DNA from: Chitinophagaceae bacterium
GTDB lineage: Bacteria > Bacteroidota > Bacteroidia > Chitinophagales > REEL01
Reading direction: 5' to 3'
Assembly (NCBI GenBank): GCA_007695095.1
Contig: REEL01000132.1
Span: forward strand, 1 to 47,173
Length of the DNA: 47,173 bases
The notes under the pieces were generated by a model, which saw only the letters and a program-made list of their open reading frames with translations, ran no database searches and was not told where the DNA came from. The position numbers and the translations under genes are program-made. Below are positions 33,784 through 42,705 of the stretch, piece by piece. Positions within the stretch are counted from its first letter, which is position 1, and every line of letters starts with the position of its first letter.

Positions 33784-35241
33784 ATGTTAAATCAAAAATT
33801 ACAACAGAAGCTACAACAGAAATTATCCCCGCAGCAAATTCAGTTGATGAAGCTGTTACAAATACCTACTATACATCTTGAACAACGTATAAAAGAGGAA
33901 CTTGAAACAAACCCTGCTCTTGATGAAGGAAATGAGTATGATGACGAGGAGGATAGCACTTTTGATGAGCTGAGTCGTGATAAGGAAGAAAATAATACCG
34001 ATGAAAAAGAAGAGTTTGATTTTTCAGACTATATCGATGACGATATCCCGGATTATAAAACCCGCGACTACAACTATACCAATGATGAAGAGGACAAAAC
34101 TATGCCCGTTACTGTTTCTCAATCCTTTCATGAACATTTGGAAAGTCAGGTTGGCATGTTAAACCTAAATGAGCAGGAAGAAAAAATTGCCAGACAACTT
34201 ATTGGAAGCATAGACGATGACGGCTATTTACGAAGAGAGATTGATGCGATTTCTGACGATTTGGCTTTTTCTCAAAATGTTATGGTTGAAGAAAATGAAA
34301 TTCGCTTAGTGCTGGATAAAATTCAACAAATGGACCCTCCGGGTGTAGGCGCTACAAATTTACAGGAGTGTTTGCAAATACAACTTGAAAAAATTGACAG
34401 AGAGGACAGTGAGTTTGAGGTTGCCCTAAGAATTATAGAAGATCACTTTGATTCTTTTACCAAAAAACATTACGAAAAAATTCAAAAAAGCATGAGTATC
34501 TCTGAGTCTGAGCTTAGAAATGCTTTAGAAATTATCCTCAAGCTAAATCCCAAGCCGGGAAGTGCCTTTAACAGCGCCGGGAAAAGCCAGCAATACATAA
34601 CCCCGGACTTTATAATTACAAATCAGGCAGGGGAGCTTATTCTCCAACTGAATCAAAGAAATTCGCCTGAGCTTAGGATTAACAAAAGCTACCGCGAAAT
34701 GCTTGAGAATTTTAGTGTAAAGAAAAAAAGCAATAAGTCTGAAAAAGATACCGTGCAGTTTATAAAGCAAAAAATAGATTCAGCCAAGTGGTTTATAGAT
34801 GCTATCAATCAAAGAAAAAACACTTTAGAAATTACTATGCGTGCAATTATGCAGTTTCAATATGAATTCTTTATCAGCGGGGATGAAACCAAATTAAAGC
34901 CCATGATTTTGAAAAACATAGCTGACATTACCAAAATGGATATTTCTACTGTTTCAAGGGTAGCAAACAGTAAATATGTGCAAACAGAATTTGGAATTTT
35001 TCAATTGAAATACTTCTTTTCTGAATCATTACAAACTGATGACGGAGAGGAAGTTTCTACCCGGGAAGTGAAAAAAATCCTCAGCGACCTGATTGAAGCG
35101 GAAAACAAGAAAAAACCCCTTTCAGATCAAAACTTAATGGAATTGTTGAAAGAAAAAGGGTATAATATTGCGCGTAGAACCGTAGCAAAATACAGAGAGC
35201 AGCTGCATATTCCGGTAGCTCGCTTGAGAAAAAGTCTGTAA
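33784..35241 (+). CDS. rpoN: RNA polymerase sigma-54 factor RpoN
   Basis: 485 aa, usual length. The N-terminal Gln-rich activator-interacting region (LQQKLSPQQIQLMKLLQIP) is followed by an acidic linker (about 45-95). The core-binding domain follows, then a DNA-binding domain with the helix-turn-helix region (KNIADITKMDISTVSRVANS). The C-terminal RpoN box ARRTVAKYRE contacts the -24 promoter element. It directs transcription that depends on AAA+ enhancer-binding proteins, none of which is encoded here. It is 20 bp upstream of a PAP2-like membrane protein gene. Confidence 0.95.
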   Translation: MLNQKLQQKLQQKLSPQQIQLMKLLQIPTIHLEQRIKEELETNPALDEGNEYDDEEDSTFDELSRDKEENNTDEKEEFDFSDYIDDDIPDYKTRDYNYTNDEEDKTMPVTVSQSFHEHLESQVGMLNLNEQEEKIARQLIGSIDDDGYLRREIDAISDDLAFSQNVMVEENEIRLVLDKIQQMDPPGVGATNLQECLQIQLEKIDREDSEFEVALRIIEDHFDSFTKKHYEKIQKSMSISESELRNALEIILKLNPKPGSAFNSAGKSQQYITPDFIITNQAGELILQLNQRNSPELRINKSYREMLENFSVKKKSNKSEKDTVQFIKQKIDSAKWFIDAINQRKNTLEITMRAIMQFQYEFFISGDETKLKPMILKNIADITKMDISTVSRVANSKYVQTEFGIFQLKYFFSESLQTDDGEEVSTREVKKILSDLIEAENKKKPLSDQNLMELLKEKGYNIARRTVAKYREQLHIPVARLRKSL

Positions 35242-35261
35242 CTTTAAATAAAATTGTATTT

Positions 35262-35870
35262 ATGCGCTACTTAGCAAATGCTGTAAGCATCGTTTTTCAT
35301 CCTTTCTTTTTGCCTACATATGCATTGTTGTTGTTGTTTGCAATAAACCCCTTTTTGTTTTCAGATGATACCGGTGGACTTCAGGCAAGATTGATTATGA
35401 TAGTAATGATAAATACTTTCATTTTTCCATTTATCGCCATACTGATAATGAAACAAATTGGTTTTGTCAGTTCCACGGAATTAGACAGCCGGGAGGAAAG
35501 AATACTACCCTATATAGCTGCTTGCCTGTTTTATTTTTGGTGTTATATGTCCATAAAAAGTTTACCCATCAACTTTGTAGCCTCTCAGCTAATGCTTGGA
35601 GCTACAATCTCTGTTTTTGCTACCTTTTTCTTTAATTTATTTTTTAAAATCAGCGCCCATTCAGCTGCTATGGGAAATCTATTAGCATTGATAATACTTG
35701 TATACCCGCTCTCCGTTTATAATCTGAATGCTTTAATTTTTGTGATAATTTTCTTGGGGGCTGTTGTCGCTACTGCCAGATATTTTTTAAACAAACACAC
35801 CCTTGTTCAATTGGCAAGCGGTTACATTGTTGGATTTATTTCCCAATGGATAGCCTTTACTTTTTTTTAA
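35262..35870 (+). CDS. PAP2-like integral membrane protein
   Basis: 202 aa with about five or six transmembrane helices. Weak resemblance to type 2 phosphatidic acid phosphatase motifs can be seen: SREERILPY near residue 78 (a form of KX6RP), KISAHSAAMG (motif 2 SxH-like), and NKHTLVQLASGYIVG (motif 3 HTxxDxxxG with Asp replaced by Gln). The degeneracy suggests either an inactive or a divergent lipid phosphatase. It follows rpoN by 20 bp. Its TAA shares a TTAA with the stop of the convergent DUF2279 gene. Confidence 0.72.
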   Translation: MRYLANAVSIVFHPFFLPTYALLLLFAINPFLFSDDTGGLQARLIMIVMINTFIFPFIAILIMKQIGFVSSTELDSREERILPYIAACLFYFWCYMSIKSLPINFVASQLMLGATISVFATFFFNLFFKISAHSAAMGNLLALIILVYPLSVYNLNALIFVIIFLGAVVATARYFLNKHTLVQLASGYIVGFISQWIAFTFF

Positions 35871-36904
35871 AAAAAGAGCCAATGCCAGCGAAGCTTGTCT
35901 TGTGAGTTATATTCCAAAGCCGGGGCCGGTAGTTTTACGATATTAAGCACTTCCAGCAAAACATCCAATACTTTTGAATTCGTTTCTATTCTGCTGAAAT
36001 CTATATCGGGCGATAAATAATACTTTCGAACCCGGGGGATATGACTGTAATCCATGATCATTTCCGGAGGGCAATCAGAAATATCTGCTGAGTTATTCAG
36101 TCCGCACCAAACATTTTCAAAACCTCCGTACATGCCCCCTGCACCATACCCGACAGCCATATTTAACCAGGCAGGCAGCCAGTCCGGTTTTTCGTTTAAA
36201 AAAGATGCCGGATTTACAGACAGCCAGCCTGTAATGGCATTGTAATCTTTTAAAACCATTTCGTGTAAACCCGTGCCATACAAATATTCTGCCCGCTCAG
36301 TCAGTTTATCCGGATAGTTTTGAGGAAAAGCAGATAATTTGATGCTTATTCTTTGCTCCTGCCAGGCCAACTCTTGAGCTATAACAATTCCGGAGCCCAG
36401 CATATTAGCACCAAAATCGCTAATAGAAAAACCCCATTCAGCTGAAAATCCGTCCAAAATCTCAACTGCCGATAACAAAAATGTACCTGTCAGTCCCCCA
36501 ATCCAAATCGCTTTTTTCTCCTCTAATCCGGTCCAGCGATACAATCCTGTACCGAACCTGCTCATATAATATGAATTATAAACATGGCCTACCTTGTCCA
36601 TTTGAAGCCACTCACGACTATCATCAAAGAATTGAAAGGAAGTTCTTTCATAGTCCTTATACCACAATTCATTCAATCCGATAAGTGTAATGCCCCAGGT
36701 ACCTACAAGTCCTCCACTCACACCCCAAAGCCTGCCCCTGTTCAACTCTGTGGCTCGTTCCAAAAAGGAATATTCAGGGACTTCTTCAGCGAAGTCTATT
36801 TCAACATCAAATTCTATATTACCGGGAGTGTAGGCATGCGTTTTAAAAGAAAAAAACTCATGAGAAATTAACGTAAAAATAAGTATGAATACCCGTATTA
36901 ACAT
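35867..36904 (-). CDS. DUF2279-family exported protein
   Basis: 345 aa. Signal peptide about residues 1-25 (FILIFTLISHEFFSF). The core shows the DUF2279/YfiM pattern: MDKVGHVYNSYYMSRFG (conserved His), then a hydrophobic region leading to EILDGFSAEWGFSISDFGANMLG with the conserved E, D and N residues. Function is unknown; it is probably periplasmic or associated with the outer membrane. The start ATG overlaps the TAA stop of the upstream phosphohexomutase gene by one base (TAATG), so translation is probably coupled. Confidence 0.8.
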   Translation of the reverse strand: MLIRVFILIFTLISHEFFSFKTHAYTPGNIEFDVEIDFAEEVPEYSFLERATELNRGRLWGVSGGLVGTWGITLIGLNELWYKDYERTSFQFFDDSREWLQMDKVGHVYNSYYMSRFGTGLYRWTGLEEKKAIWIGGLTGTFLLSAVEILDGFSAEWGFSISDFGANMLGSGIVIAQELAWQEQRISIKLSAFPQNYPDKLTERAEYLYGTGLHEMVLKDYNAITGWLSVNPASFLNEKPDWLPAWLNMAVGYGAGGMYGGFENVWCGLNNSADISDCPPEMIMDYSHIPRVRKYYLSPDIDFSRIETNSKVLDVLLEVLNIVKLPAPALEYNSQDKLRWHWLFF

Positions 36905-38304
36905 TAATCTAAAATAGTTGCTTTTACCGCTTTTAGCATTTTCTGAACTTCCTCTGCATCTTTACCTTCTGCATAAACTCTCAGGACCGGCTCCGTTCCG
37001 GAAGGTCTAATCATAATTGTGCGATCGTTTCCGAGATAAAACTTAAAGCCATCGGTTTTTTCAATTTTCTCTACTTTGTACTCTCCAAAAGCCTGATACT
37101 TATCATTTTTGCAAAAATCAATGATTGATTGTTTCTCGGAATCTTTAAGCCTTAAGTCATTTCGTTCATATGAGAAAGGACCTACAATGCTATACACTTC
37201 ATCAATTAAGTCAATCAGGGTTTTCCCTGTTTTAGCCATAAATTCCAATAAAACTATTCCATCCCAGATGCCGTCTCTTTCCGGTATATGTCCTTTTACG
37301 GCTATTCCTCCGGACTCTTCGCCACCTACTAAGGTGTCTTCCTTCATCATAATTTCGCAGATATGCTTAAATCCAATTTTTGTCACTTCATACTCAAGTC
37401 CGTAGTGCTCACAAAGTTTTTTTACTTTATTACTGACAGAAAATGCAATAACAACTTTGCCGGTCATCTTTTTGTATTTTACCAGATAATGAATCAACAG
37501 TAAAATTACATGGTGCGAATCAACGTATTTTCCCTGATTGTCAAACAAAGCAATTCTGTCAGCATCTCCATCCACAGCTAAGCCTAAATCTATATCTCCG
37601 GAGCGCTTAATTGTCTCAGAAAGTTCTGTTAAGTTTTTTGCTAAGGGTTCGGGAGCAACTCCGTTAAATAAGGGATTATGCACACAGTTTAGCAAAACAG
37701 AATCCGGTAATACTGCCGGAATTACATTTTGGCCTGAACCATACATAGCATCATAAGCAATCGTTAATCCGGATTTTTTAATCATTTCAAAATCAAAATT
37801 TCCTACTAATTCATCTATATACATTTTCTCCAAATCAACATATTCAAAGAGGCCGTCCTTTTTACAATCTTCAAGGTTTAAATCAGGAACTTCCGCTTTT
37901 TCGGGTATCAGTGCTTCTACCTCGTCAATTTCAGACTGCAAAGCCGGTCCGCCAAATGGAGATTTGATTTTATATCCGTTATACAAAGGAGGATTGTGGC
38001 TGGCAGTAATGATGATACCCAATCCTGTATTTAGTTTTTTAGCTGCCAGTGAAATCATGGGAGTAGAAACAAAGCCGTCAGACATTTTTACTTTGATACC
38101 CTTGCTGCAATAAACTTTTGCACAGGCCTCAGCAAACATCACTCCGCCAAAACGGCAATCATAGCCCAGTACGATTTCCTTCTTTTTATTATTTTTCAAA
38201 ACCCAGTCGGCAGTTGCCTCAGCAACTCTTGCCAGGTTATCAATGGTGTATTCTTTTGCTATAATTGCCCGCCATCCGTCTGTACCAAACTTTATCTTTG
38301 TCAT
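36904..38304 (-). CDS. Phosphoglucomutase/phosphomannomutase family protein
   Basis: 466 aa alpha-D-phosphohexomutase. Four domain signatures are visible: catalytic Ser102 in TASHNPPLYNGYK, metal loop DGDADR (AVDGDADRIALFD), sugar-binding loop GGEESGG, and phosphate-binding RPSGTEP at the C-terminus. It interconverts hexose-1- and hexose-6-phosphates for glycogen, LPS or exopolysaccharide precursors; Glc versus Man specificity cannot be read. It has a good Bacteroidota promoter 20-50 bp upstream and is followed by the DUF2279 gene with a one-base overlap. Confidence 0.93.
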   Translation of the reverse strand: MTKIKFGTDGWRAIIAKEYTIDNLARVAEATADWVLKNNKKKEIVLGYDCRFGGVMFAEACAKVYCSKGIKVKMSDGFVSTPMISLAAKKLNTGLGIIITASHNPPLYNGYKIKSPFGGPALQSEIDEVEALIPEKAEVPDLNLEDCKKDGLFEYVDLEKMYIDELVGNFDFEMIKKSGLTIAYDAMYGSGQNVIPAVLPDSVLLNCVHNPLFNGVAPEPLAKNLTELSETIKRSGDIDLGLAVDGDADRIALFDNQGKYVDSHHVILLLIHYLVKYKKMTGKVVIAFSVSNKVKKLCEHYGLEYEVTKIGFKHICEIMMKEDTLVGGEESGGIAVKGHIPERDGIWDGIVLLEFMAKTGKTLIDLIDEVYSIVGPFSYERNDLRLKDSEKQSIIDFCKNDKYQAFGEYKVEKIEKTDGFKFYLGNDRTIMIRPSGTEPVLRVYAEGKDAEEVQKMLKAVKATILD

Positions 38305-38324
38305 ATCATATATTTTTATGCGGG

Positions 38325-38356
38325 CAAAGTTAGAATATTCTTTTTATTCCTCACAA
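38325..38356 (-). promoter_or_regulatory. Bacteroidota-type promoter of the phosphohexomutase operon
   Basis: On the minus strand TTTG (38356-38353), a 20-base spacer and TAACTTTG (38332-38325) give a near-ideal -33/-7 pair. The predicted start lies about 15 bases ahead of ATG 38304, giving a short leader. Confidence 0.65.
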
Positions 38357-38552
38357 ATCTGTTTTATTTAAAATTTATTTCTGCCTTTTTCCCGGCAGAT
38401 GCAGCTTTACATTTGGTTAAAATTTGAAATGCGAAATGCTTTGTAAACCTGATTTTGAGCAAACCCTCTTTACTTTTTTAAATTTTTTTTCAGCGAATTA
38501 GGTACTGAATTAAGTAAAGGTTAACTTATCTTTACGCCACTAAACTTTTGAA

Positions 38553-39212
38553 ATGCGCGCTTATACGGACAGTTACAGACATAAAGGATTGAGGAAACGG
38601 CTGCTGAAAGAATTGAGAGAAAAAGGAATTACCGACGAGACTCTGCTGGAAGCTATGAATAATTTGCCAAGACATTATTTCTTTGACAATGCCTTTATGG
38701 AAAGTGCTTATGAGGATAAGGCATTTCCGATTGGAGAAGGACAAACGATTTCACAACCCTTTACGGTAGCATATCAAACTCAGCTATTGCAGATTAAGCC
38801 CAATGAAAAAGTACTTGAAATAGGAACCGGCTCCGGTTATCAGGCCTGTATATTAGCAGAAATGAATGCCCGTGTATACACTATTGAGAGGCAGAGAAAG
38901 TTATTTGAACATACCCGCGAACTTTTACCCAAGATCGGATATTCCAATATAAAACTATTTTTTGGAGACGGATATGCCGGACTGCCGGCTTTTAGCCCTT
39001 TTAAGAAAATTTTAGTGACTGCAGCAGCTCCTGAAATACCTCAACCCTTATTAGATCAGCTGGATATTGGCGGGATGATGGTTATTCCGGTAGATGAAAA
39101 TGAAAATGTTCAGCGAATGCTGAGAATTACAAAAATAGATACCGAGGATTTTGATAAAGAAGAATTTGATACTTTTCGCTTTGTTCCATTACTAAAAGGA
39201 AAGCAATTTTAA
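38553..39212 (+). CDS. pcm: Protein-L-isoaspartate O-methyltransferase
   Basis: 219 aa. SAM-binding motif I is [11 protein letters not shown] (87-97), and the PCMT signature GQTISQP is at 63-69. Later motifs [12 protein letters not shown] and [24 protein letters not shown] complete the family pattern. The enzyme methylates isoaspartyl residues to start repair of aged proteins. It has its own upstream region of about 250 bp shared with the divergent phosphohexomutase. Its TAA and that of smpB share a TTAA at 39209-39212. Confidence 0.95.
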   Translation: MRAYTDSYRHKGLRKRLLKELREKGITDETLLEAMNNLPRHYFFDNAFMESAYEDKAFPIGEGQTISQPFTVAYQTQLLQIKPNEKVLEIGTGSGYQACILAEMNARVYTIERQRKLFEHTRELLPKIGYSNIKLFFGDGYAGLPAFSPFKKILVTAAAPEIPQPLLDQLDIGGMMVIPVDENENVQRMLRITKIDTEDFDKEEFDTFRFVPLLKGKQF

Positions 39213-39667
39213 TATCGCTTCATTTCGCGATCCATTTCTTTTTTAATGTCTCTTTCCTTTATAGTACTTCGCTTGTCATGTACTTTTTTTCCTTTTGCTA
39301 AAGCCACCACAAGCTTTGCCCACCCCCTTTCTGAAAGAAATAATTTCACCGGTACAACCGTGAGGCCTTTTTCCTTTACTTTATCATGAAATTTTGACAA
39401 TTCTTTCTTTTTTAAAAGAAGTTTTCGCTCTCTGATGGGGTCGTGATTATGTATGTTCCCGAACTTGTATTCAGAAATATGCATGTTCTTAATCCATAAG
39501 TTTCCGTTATTATCAAAATAGCAGTAGGCTTCATTTATCGTTGCCTTTCCCTCTCTTACAGACTTTATTTCAGTGCCGGTGAGTATAATTCCTGCCGTTA
39601 TTTTTTCGACCAGTTCATAATCAAAGCCGGCCCTTTTATTCCTGATATTAATATTTTGATTAGCCAT
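39209..39667 (-). CDS. smpB: SsrA-binding protein SmpB
   Basis: 152 aa, usual length. The N-terminus [15 protein letters not shown] is followed by the conserved [16 protein letters not shown] and the [12 protein letters not shown] segments. The C-terminal tail is highly basic ([15 protein letters not shown]). SmpB delivers tmRNA to stalled ribosomes for trans-translation. The upstream hotdog gene ends 8 bp before it on the same strand, so they are probably co-transcribed. It converges on pcm with a 4-bp overlap. The ssrA gene itself is not in the window. Confidence 0.96.
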   Translation of the reverse strand: MANQNINIRNKRAGFDYELVEKITAGIILTGTEIKSVREGKATINEAYCYFDNNGNLWIKNMHISEYKFGNIHNHDPIRERKLLLKKKELSKFHDKVKEKGLTVVPVKLFLSERGWAKLVVALAKGKKVHDKRSTIKERDIKKEMDREMKRY

Positions 39668-39675
39668 TTTATTGT

Positions 39676-40074
39676 TTATTGCGCCTTCAAGTGCTCAAAA
39701 TGTTGATTAATTTTTTGCTTTTTTAAAATTTTTTGTCCCTGCACACCTTTTGCAATCAAACGCTTTCCTACATAAGCTTCAAATGTACAAATGAGTTCAT
39801 TCCCTTTTATGGTATCAACTTCGGCAGTGAATGAAACACTTTCTCCTATAAATGCCGGTGCCGAATGCTCAATATTCAATTTAGTACCTATACCTTCCTC
39901 ATCTTCCTTTTTGCAATCTATTACAAATAAGCGGCAACACCATTCTGCATCTCTTGCAAGTGCAAAAGTGGCATACACATCATGTACTCTTCCTGACTCA
40001 AAAGCAGCCACATCTTCCGGCTTTACTTTTTTGACAAATGTTTTTTTATCCCCTTTTTTAAGCTTTTCAAACAT
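39676..40074 (-). CDS. Hotdog-fold thioesterase-like protein (FlK-like)
   Basis: 132 aa from ATG 40074. The frame extends to a GTG at 40098, but that codon overlaps the -7 element, so the ATG is preferred. The sequence has the pattern of fluoroacetyl-CoA-thioesterase-like hotdog proteins: [15 protein letters not shown] at the start, [20 protein letters not shown] with the conserved His, and a long strand pair ending [15 protein letters not shown]. The substrate is unknown; general acyl-CoA housekeeping is more likely than fluoroacetate resistance. It is followed after 8 bp by smpB. Confidence 0.8.
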   Translation of the reverse strand: MFEKLKKGDKKTFVKKVKPEDVAAFESGRVHDVYATFALARDAEWCCRLFVIDCKKEDEEGIGTKLNIEHSAPAFIGESVSFTAEVDTIKGNELICTFEAYVGKRLIAKGVQGQKILKKQKINQHFEHLKAQ

Positions 40075-40097
40075 AAGGTTTTGGTAGTGGTACTCCA

Positions 40098-40105
40098 CAA
40101 ATTTA
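40098..40105 (-). promoter_or_regulatory. Candidate -7 element (TAAATTTG) for the hotdog-smpB unit
   Basis: Exact TAnnTTTG on the minus strand, 23 bases before ATG 40074. It covers the alternative GTG at 40098, which favours the shorter protein. No clear -33 TTG is seen. Confidence 0.45.
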
Positions 40106-40192
40106 GAAACAATTAAAGACTTCGAGGACGAAAAAAGAATTTCTGTGTATATTCGAACTTTACATAGTCTTAAGCTGTTCGGTGAATGTTAA

Positions 40193-40200
40193 TATTTTTG
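40193..40200 (+). promoter_or_regulatory. Candidate -7 element (TATTTTTG) for the CoA-binding protein
   Basis: Exact TAnnTTTG 27 bases upstream of TTG 40228, the same distance seen for the gene at 28235. This supports transcription starting just ahead of the TTG start codon. The -33 element is weak. Confidence 0.42.
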
Positions 40201-40227
40201 TTTCACATGCCATAAACCCCAAAGCTT

Positions 40228-40596
40228 TTGGAAGAAAAAAAGACGACACTTGTACTTGGAGCCTCAGAAAACCCTTCCAGATATAGCTATCTGGCAATTG
40301 AAAGGTTGTTAAATGCCGGCATTGAGGTAGTGGCCGTCGGAGCTAAAAAAGGGAATGTTCATCAGCATGAAATTAACGATAAAATACCCTTTGACAGGGA
40401 GATACATACGATAAGCATGTATTTATCTGCCAAAAATCAGCAAGCTTATTTTGATGATATTTTAAAGTTAAAGCCAAAAAGAATCATTTTTAATCCCGGT
40501 GCAGAAAATCGTTTATTAGAAAAGACTGCTACAGAAAACCAAATAGAGGTTTTACATGCCTGCACTTTAGTGATGCTATCCACAGATACTTTTTGA
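40228..40596 (+). CDS. CoA-binding domain protein (YccU-like)
   Basis: 122 aa with a TTG start: an in-frame TAA lies at 40213-40215 and no ATG occurs between it and the conserved VLGASENPSRYS. That glycine-rich segment (about residues 9-20) is the nucleotide-binding start of the Rossmann-like CoA-binding fold found alone in YccU-type proteins and in acyl-CoA synthetases (NDP-forming). The C-terminal part (LKPKRIIFNPGAENRLLE, then ACTLVMLS) fits the family. Function is not established. Confidence 0.85.
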   Translation: MEEKKTTLVLGASENPSRYSYLAIERLLNAGIEVVAVGAKKGNVHQHEINDKIPFDREIHTISMYLSAKNQQAYFDDILKLKPKRIIFNPGAENRLLEKTATENQIEVLHACTLVMLSTDTF

Positions 40597-41091
40597 TACT
40601 ATAATTTTAACTTGTTTCGACTCCGCTCAATACAAGTTGCTCAGGCTGCGGCGATGCCAACCGGAGAGAGCTCTCACAACATTTTCCATCATAATTTTTA
40701 AATTAAAAATACATTCTAACCCTTTTATTAAATAAGCAAACCCTTCACCCTAACTGTCATGCTGACGACAGGAAGCATCTCCGGATTAATTGGGAGACTT
40801 TTCTCTATATTCAAAATGACAACCGTAGTTAGCTCCCCCCACATTATCAATTTTCAATTATCCATTAACCATTTCTAACTCTTTCTATTCAGGAGATTAT
40901 TACACGCGACTTAGGAGCATGTACAAAATCCAATATTTACGGTAGTCGCGCTCATAATGACGGAAGTTTTTTAGGTTTTCCTTTTTATGAGCGGGCTAAT
41001 AAAACTGCTGCCTTTGAATTTTTGAATTCTTGGGACTTGGGCTTCTTGAAATTTGGTCTCTTGGGCATTGCGCAAGCACTTCCCACCCTGT
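40597..41091. repeat. Intergenic patch of dispersed repeat modules
   Basis: 495 bp without a credible gene. It carries the same modules as 1318-1759: TTCGACTCCGCTCA at 40616-40629 (inverted relative to 1429-1442), TGCCAACCGGAGAGAG at 40655-40670, the 20 bases at 40681-40700 identical to 1601-1620, and 40755-40783. The 40755-40783 copy contains ATGCT/AGCAT arms around a 10-base centre, like a small REP hairpin. Low-complexity CATTATCAATTTTCAATTATCC follows near 40841. The right end holds the first copy of the 73-bp repeat. Confidence 0.75.
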
Positions 41092-41101
41092 CTACTCCTT
41101 A
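41029..41101. repeat. 73-bp direct repeat, copy 1
   Basis: Starts CTTGGGACTTGGGCTTCTTG and matches 42706-42778 at 69 of 73 bases in the same orientation. It contains the palindrome TTGCGCAA. It overlaps the last codons and the TAG stop (41092-41094) of the T9SS gene on the minus strand. Confidence 0.9.
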
Positions 41102-42594
41102 ACCAACTTCCCCCGGGCAATAACCTCATGCTTACTGACTACTTTGTAAAAATAAATACCCGCTTGTAGCATGGGTTTGTCCAATCTATACGTTAAAGTC
41201 TCCTGATTGTCTGCCTTGGTTTTTAGTTCTTTAACAACTTTTCCCTGTATGTCATATATACGGCAAATGGCATCATGAGCCGGACGACCGTCTAATGCGA
41301 CTTCTATCACAGCCTGCCCGCTAAACGGATTCGGATAGACTTTGGACTGCAAATATTGCGGTGAGATGTCTATAACCCCTACTGTATCTGATGTATCTAT
41401 ATGGCAACCCGGCTCCAGACAACCCATGCTGTCAAGTTTTACTAACCAGATGTCCTGATCATTATAGACAGTATGACCGGTGAGGATAAATCCATTATCC
41501 GGTGTTGGCTTTACATCATAAAAATAGGCATGTATTGGATACAGCGGGCTTTCTTCATATTTGTAGCGCCTCGTCCAGAGAATATTTCCGTTTGCATCCA
41601 TACGGGCAATCCAACCCCCTAAAATTTGCGGGCTCATATCCATGTTTTTATAGGTGCCGGCTATAACGATATCCCCATTTGACAGTTCCCTTATACTTCG
41701 CACATCATGTTCCTCATATTCGTCAAAGGGAAGCATTTTTGTCCAGACAGAATCACCTTCAGATGTTAATCTTCTTAATCTGGTAAGGCCGGCAAAAACA
41801 GTATTTCCCGGACGAACAATTTGACTAAATACAATATCATTATTTTCCAAGACAATTATATTATAAAGAGAACTTGTAGAATAATTTTCATCTTCAAATA
41901 TTTTGTCCCACAAGATATTCCCTAAAGAATCTATTTTTATCAGCCAACCTTTTTCTTCATTATAAGTACACCCTAAATAAAGATTGCCATTTGAGCCTAA
42001 TTGAATAGATCCACCGGCATTGTAAGTAAAATTTGTTCCATAAATATTTTGCCACATGAAGTTACCAAGACTATCAACTTTTACCAGAAAAACATTGTCT
42101 CCCCCTGACTTAGTTCTTCCGATTGCAGCATATCCGCCATCATGTGTTTTTATAACATCCTGACCAATAGTCCAAAAACCCGGTATTCCAATGGTATTTA
42201 TAAAAACAGTATCACCTAAGGCATCAAATTTTGATAGAAATACCTGACTAGCACTTCCGTCTTTATACTGAATACTACCACCTACAATAAACTCATTCTG
42301 TTCATTCATTTCCCAGGAACTGTTTCCGGGATATAAATTTACATCCGGATTTCCATGCGTATTTACCCATTCAACTTCTCCTTCAAGATTCGTTTTGGTA
42401 ATAGCAGTTAATATATGATATTCTGGTGTATCTAAAGAGGTATTTCCACAAATATAATACCCATCTTCAGTTGCAAATACATTCCATCCAATTTCTAAAC
42501 CACCAACATCAATGGCTTTGCTGAAGGTAATTTGTTGCGCATTACACATAAAAAAAAGGCTTATCATTAAATAGACGGCTACTATACTTTTCAT
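41092..42594 (-). CDS. T9SS cargo protein with beta-propeller-like repeats
   Basis: 500 aa. Signal peptide about residues 1-19 (VAVYLMISLFFMCNAQ). The body has repeated units of the form 'DSLGNxxWxxxYG' and 'GxxxxxxDGGYAAIGRT' (VKVDSLGNFMWQNIYG, IKIDSLGNILWDKIF, MDANGNILWTRRY), as in Bacteroidota propeller-like surface proteins. The C-terminus is a T9SS type A domain (KVYPNPFSGQAVIEV through GIYFYKVVSKHEVIARG). No enzyme motif is seen. The gene is bracketed by two 73-bp direct repeats, and its stop codon lies inside the downstream copy. Confidence 0.85.
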   Translation of the reverse strand: MKSIVAVYLMISLFFMCNAQQITFSKAIDVGGLEIGWNVFATEDGYYICGNTSLDTPEYHILTAITKTNLEGEVEWVNTHGNPDVNLYPGNSSWEMNEQNEFIVGGSIQYKDGSASQVFLSKFDALGDTVFINTIGIPGFWTIGQDVIKTHDGGYAAIGRTKSGGDNVFLVKVDSLGNFMWQNIYGTNFTYNAGGSIQLGSNGNLYLGCTYNEEKGWLIKIDSLGNILWDKIFEDENYSTSSLYNIIVLENNDIVFSQIVRPGNTVFAGLTRLRRLTSEGDSVWTKMLPFDEYEEHDVRSIRELSNGDIVIAGTYKNMDMSPQILGGWIARMDANGNILWTRRYKYEESPLYPIHAYFYDVKPTPDNGFILTGHTVYNDQDIWLVKLDSMGCLEPGCHIDTSDTVGVIDISPQYLQSKVYPNPFSGQAVIEVALDGRPAHDAICRIYDIQGKVVKELKTKADNQETLTYRLDKPMLQAGIYFYKVVSKHEVIARGKLVKE

Positions 42595-42619
42595 ATGAGT
42601 TGTGTTTTAATTAAGTATT

Positions 42620-42627
42620 CAAATATA
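42620..42627 (-). promoter_or_regulatory. Candidate -7 element (TATATTTG) for the T9SS gene
   Basis: Exact TAnnTTTG on the minus strand, 25 bases before ATG 42594. No TTG -33 element is obvious at the usual spacing. Confidence 0.42.
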
Positions 42628-42705
42628 ATCATTTTATAATTCAGATTAAAAGCCGATGTCAGATACCCCCACACATTTTCCATTATCCATTTTCCATTCT
42701 TCTCC

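Noticed and set aside
39676-40074. Fluoroacetate resistance from the FlK-like hotdog protein
   Set aside because: The resemblance is only at fold level; the smpB-linked context and absence of fluorometabolite genes point to a general acyl-thioester role.
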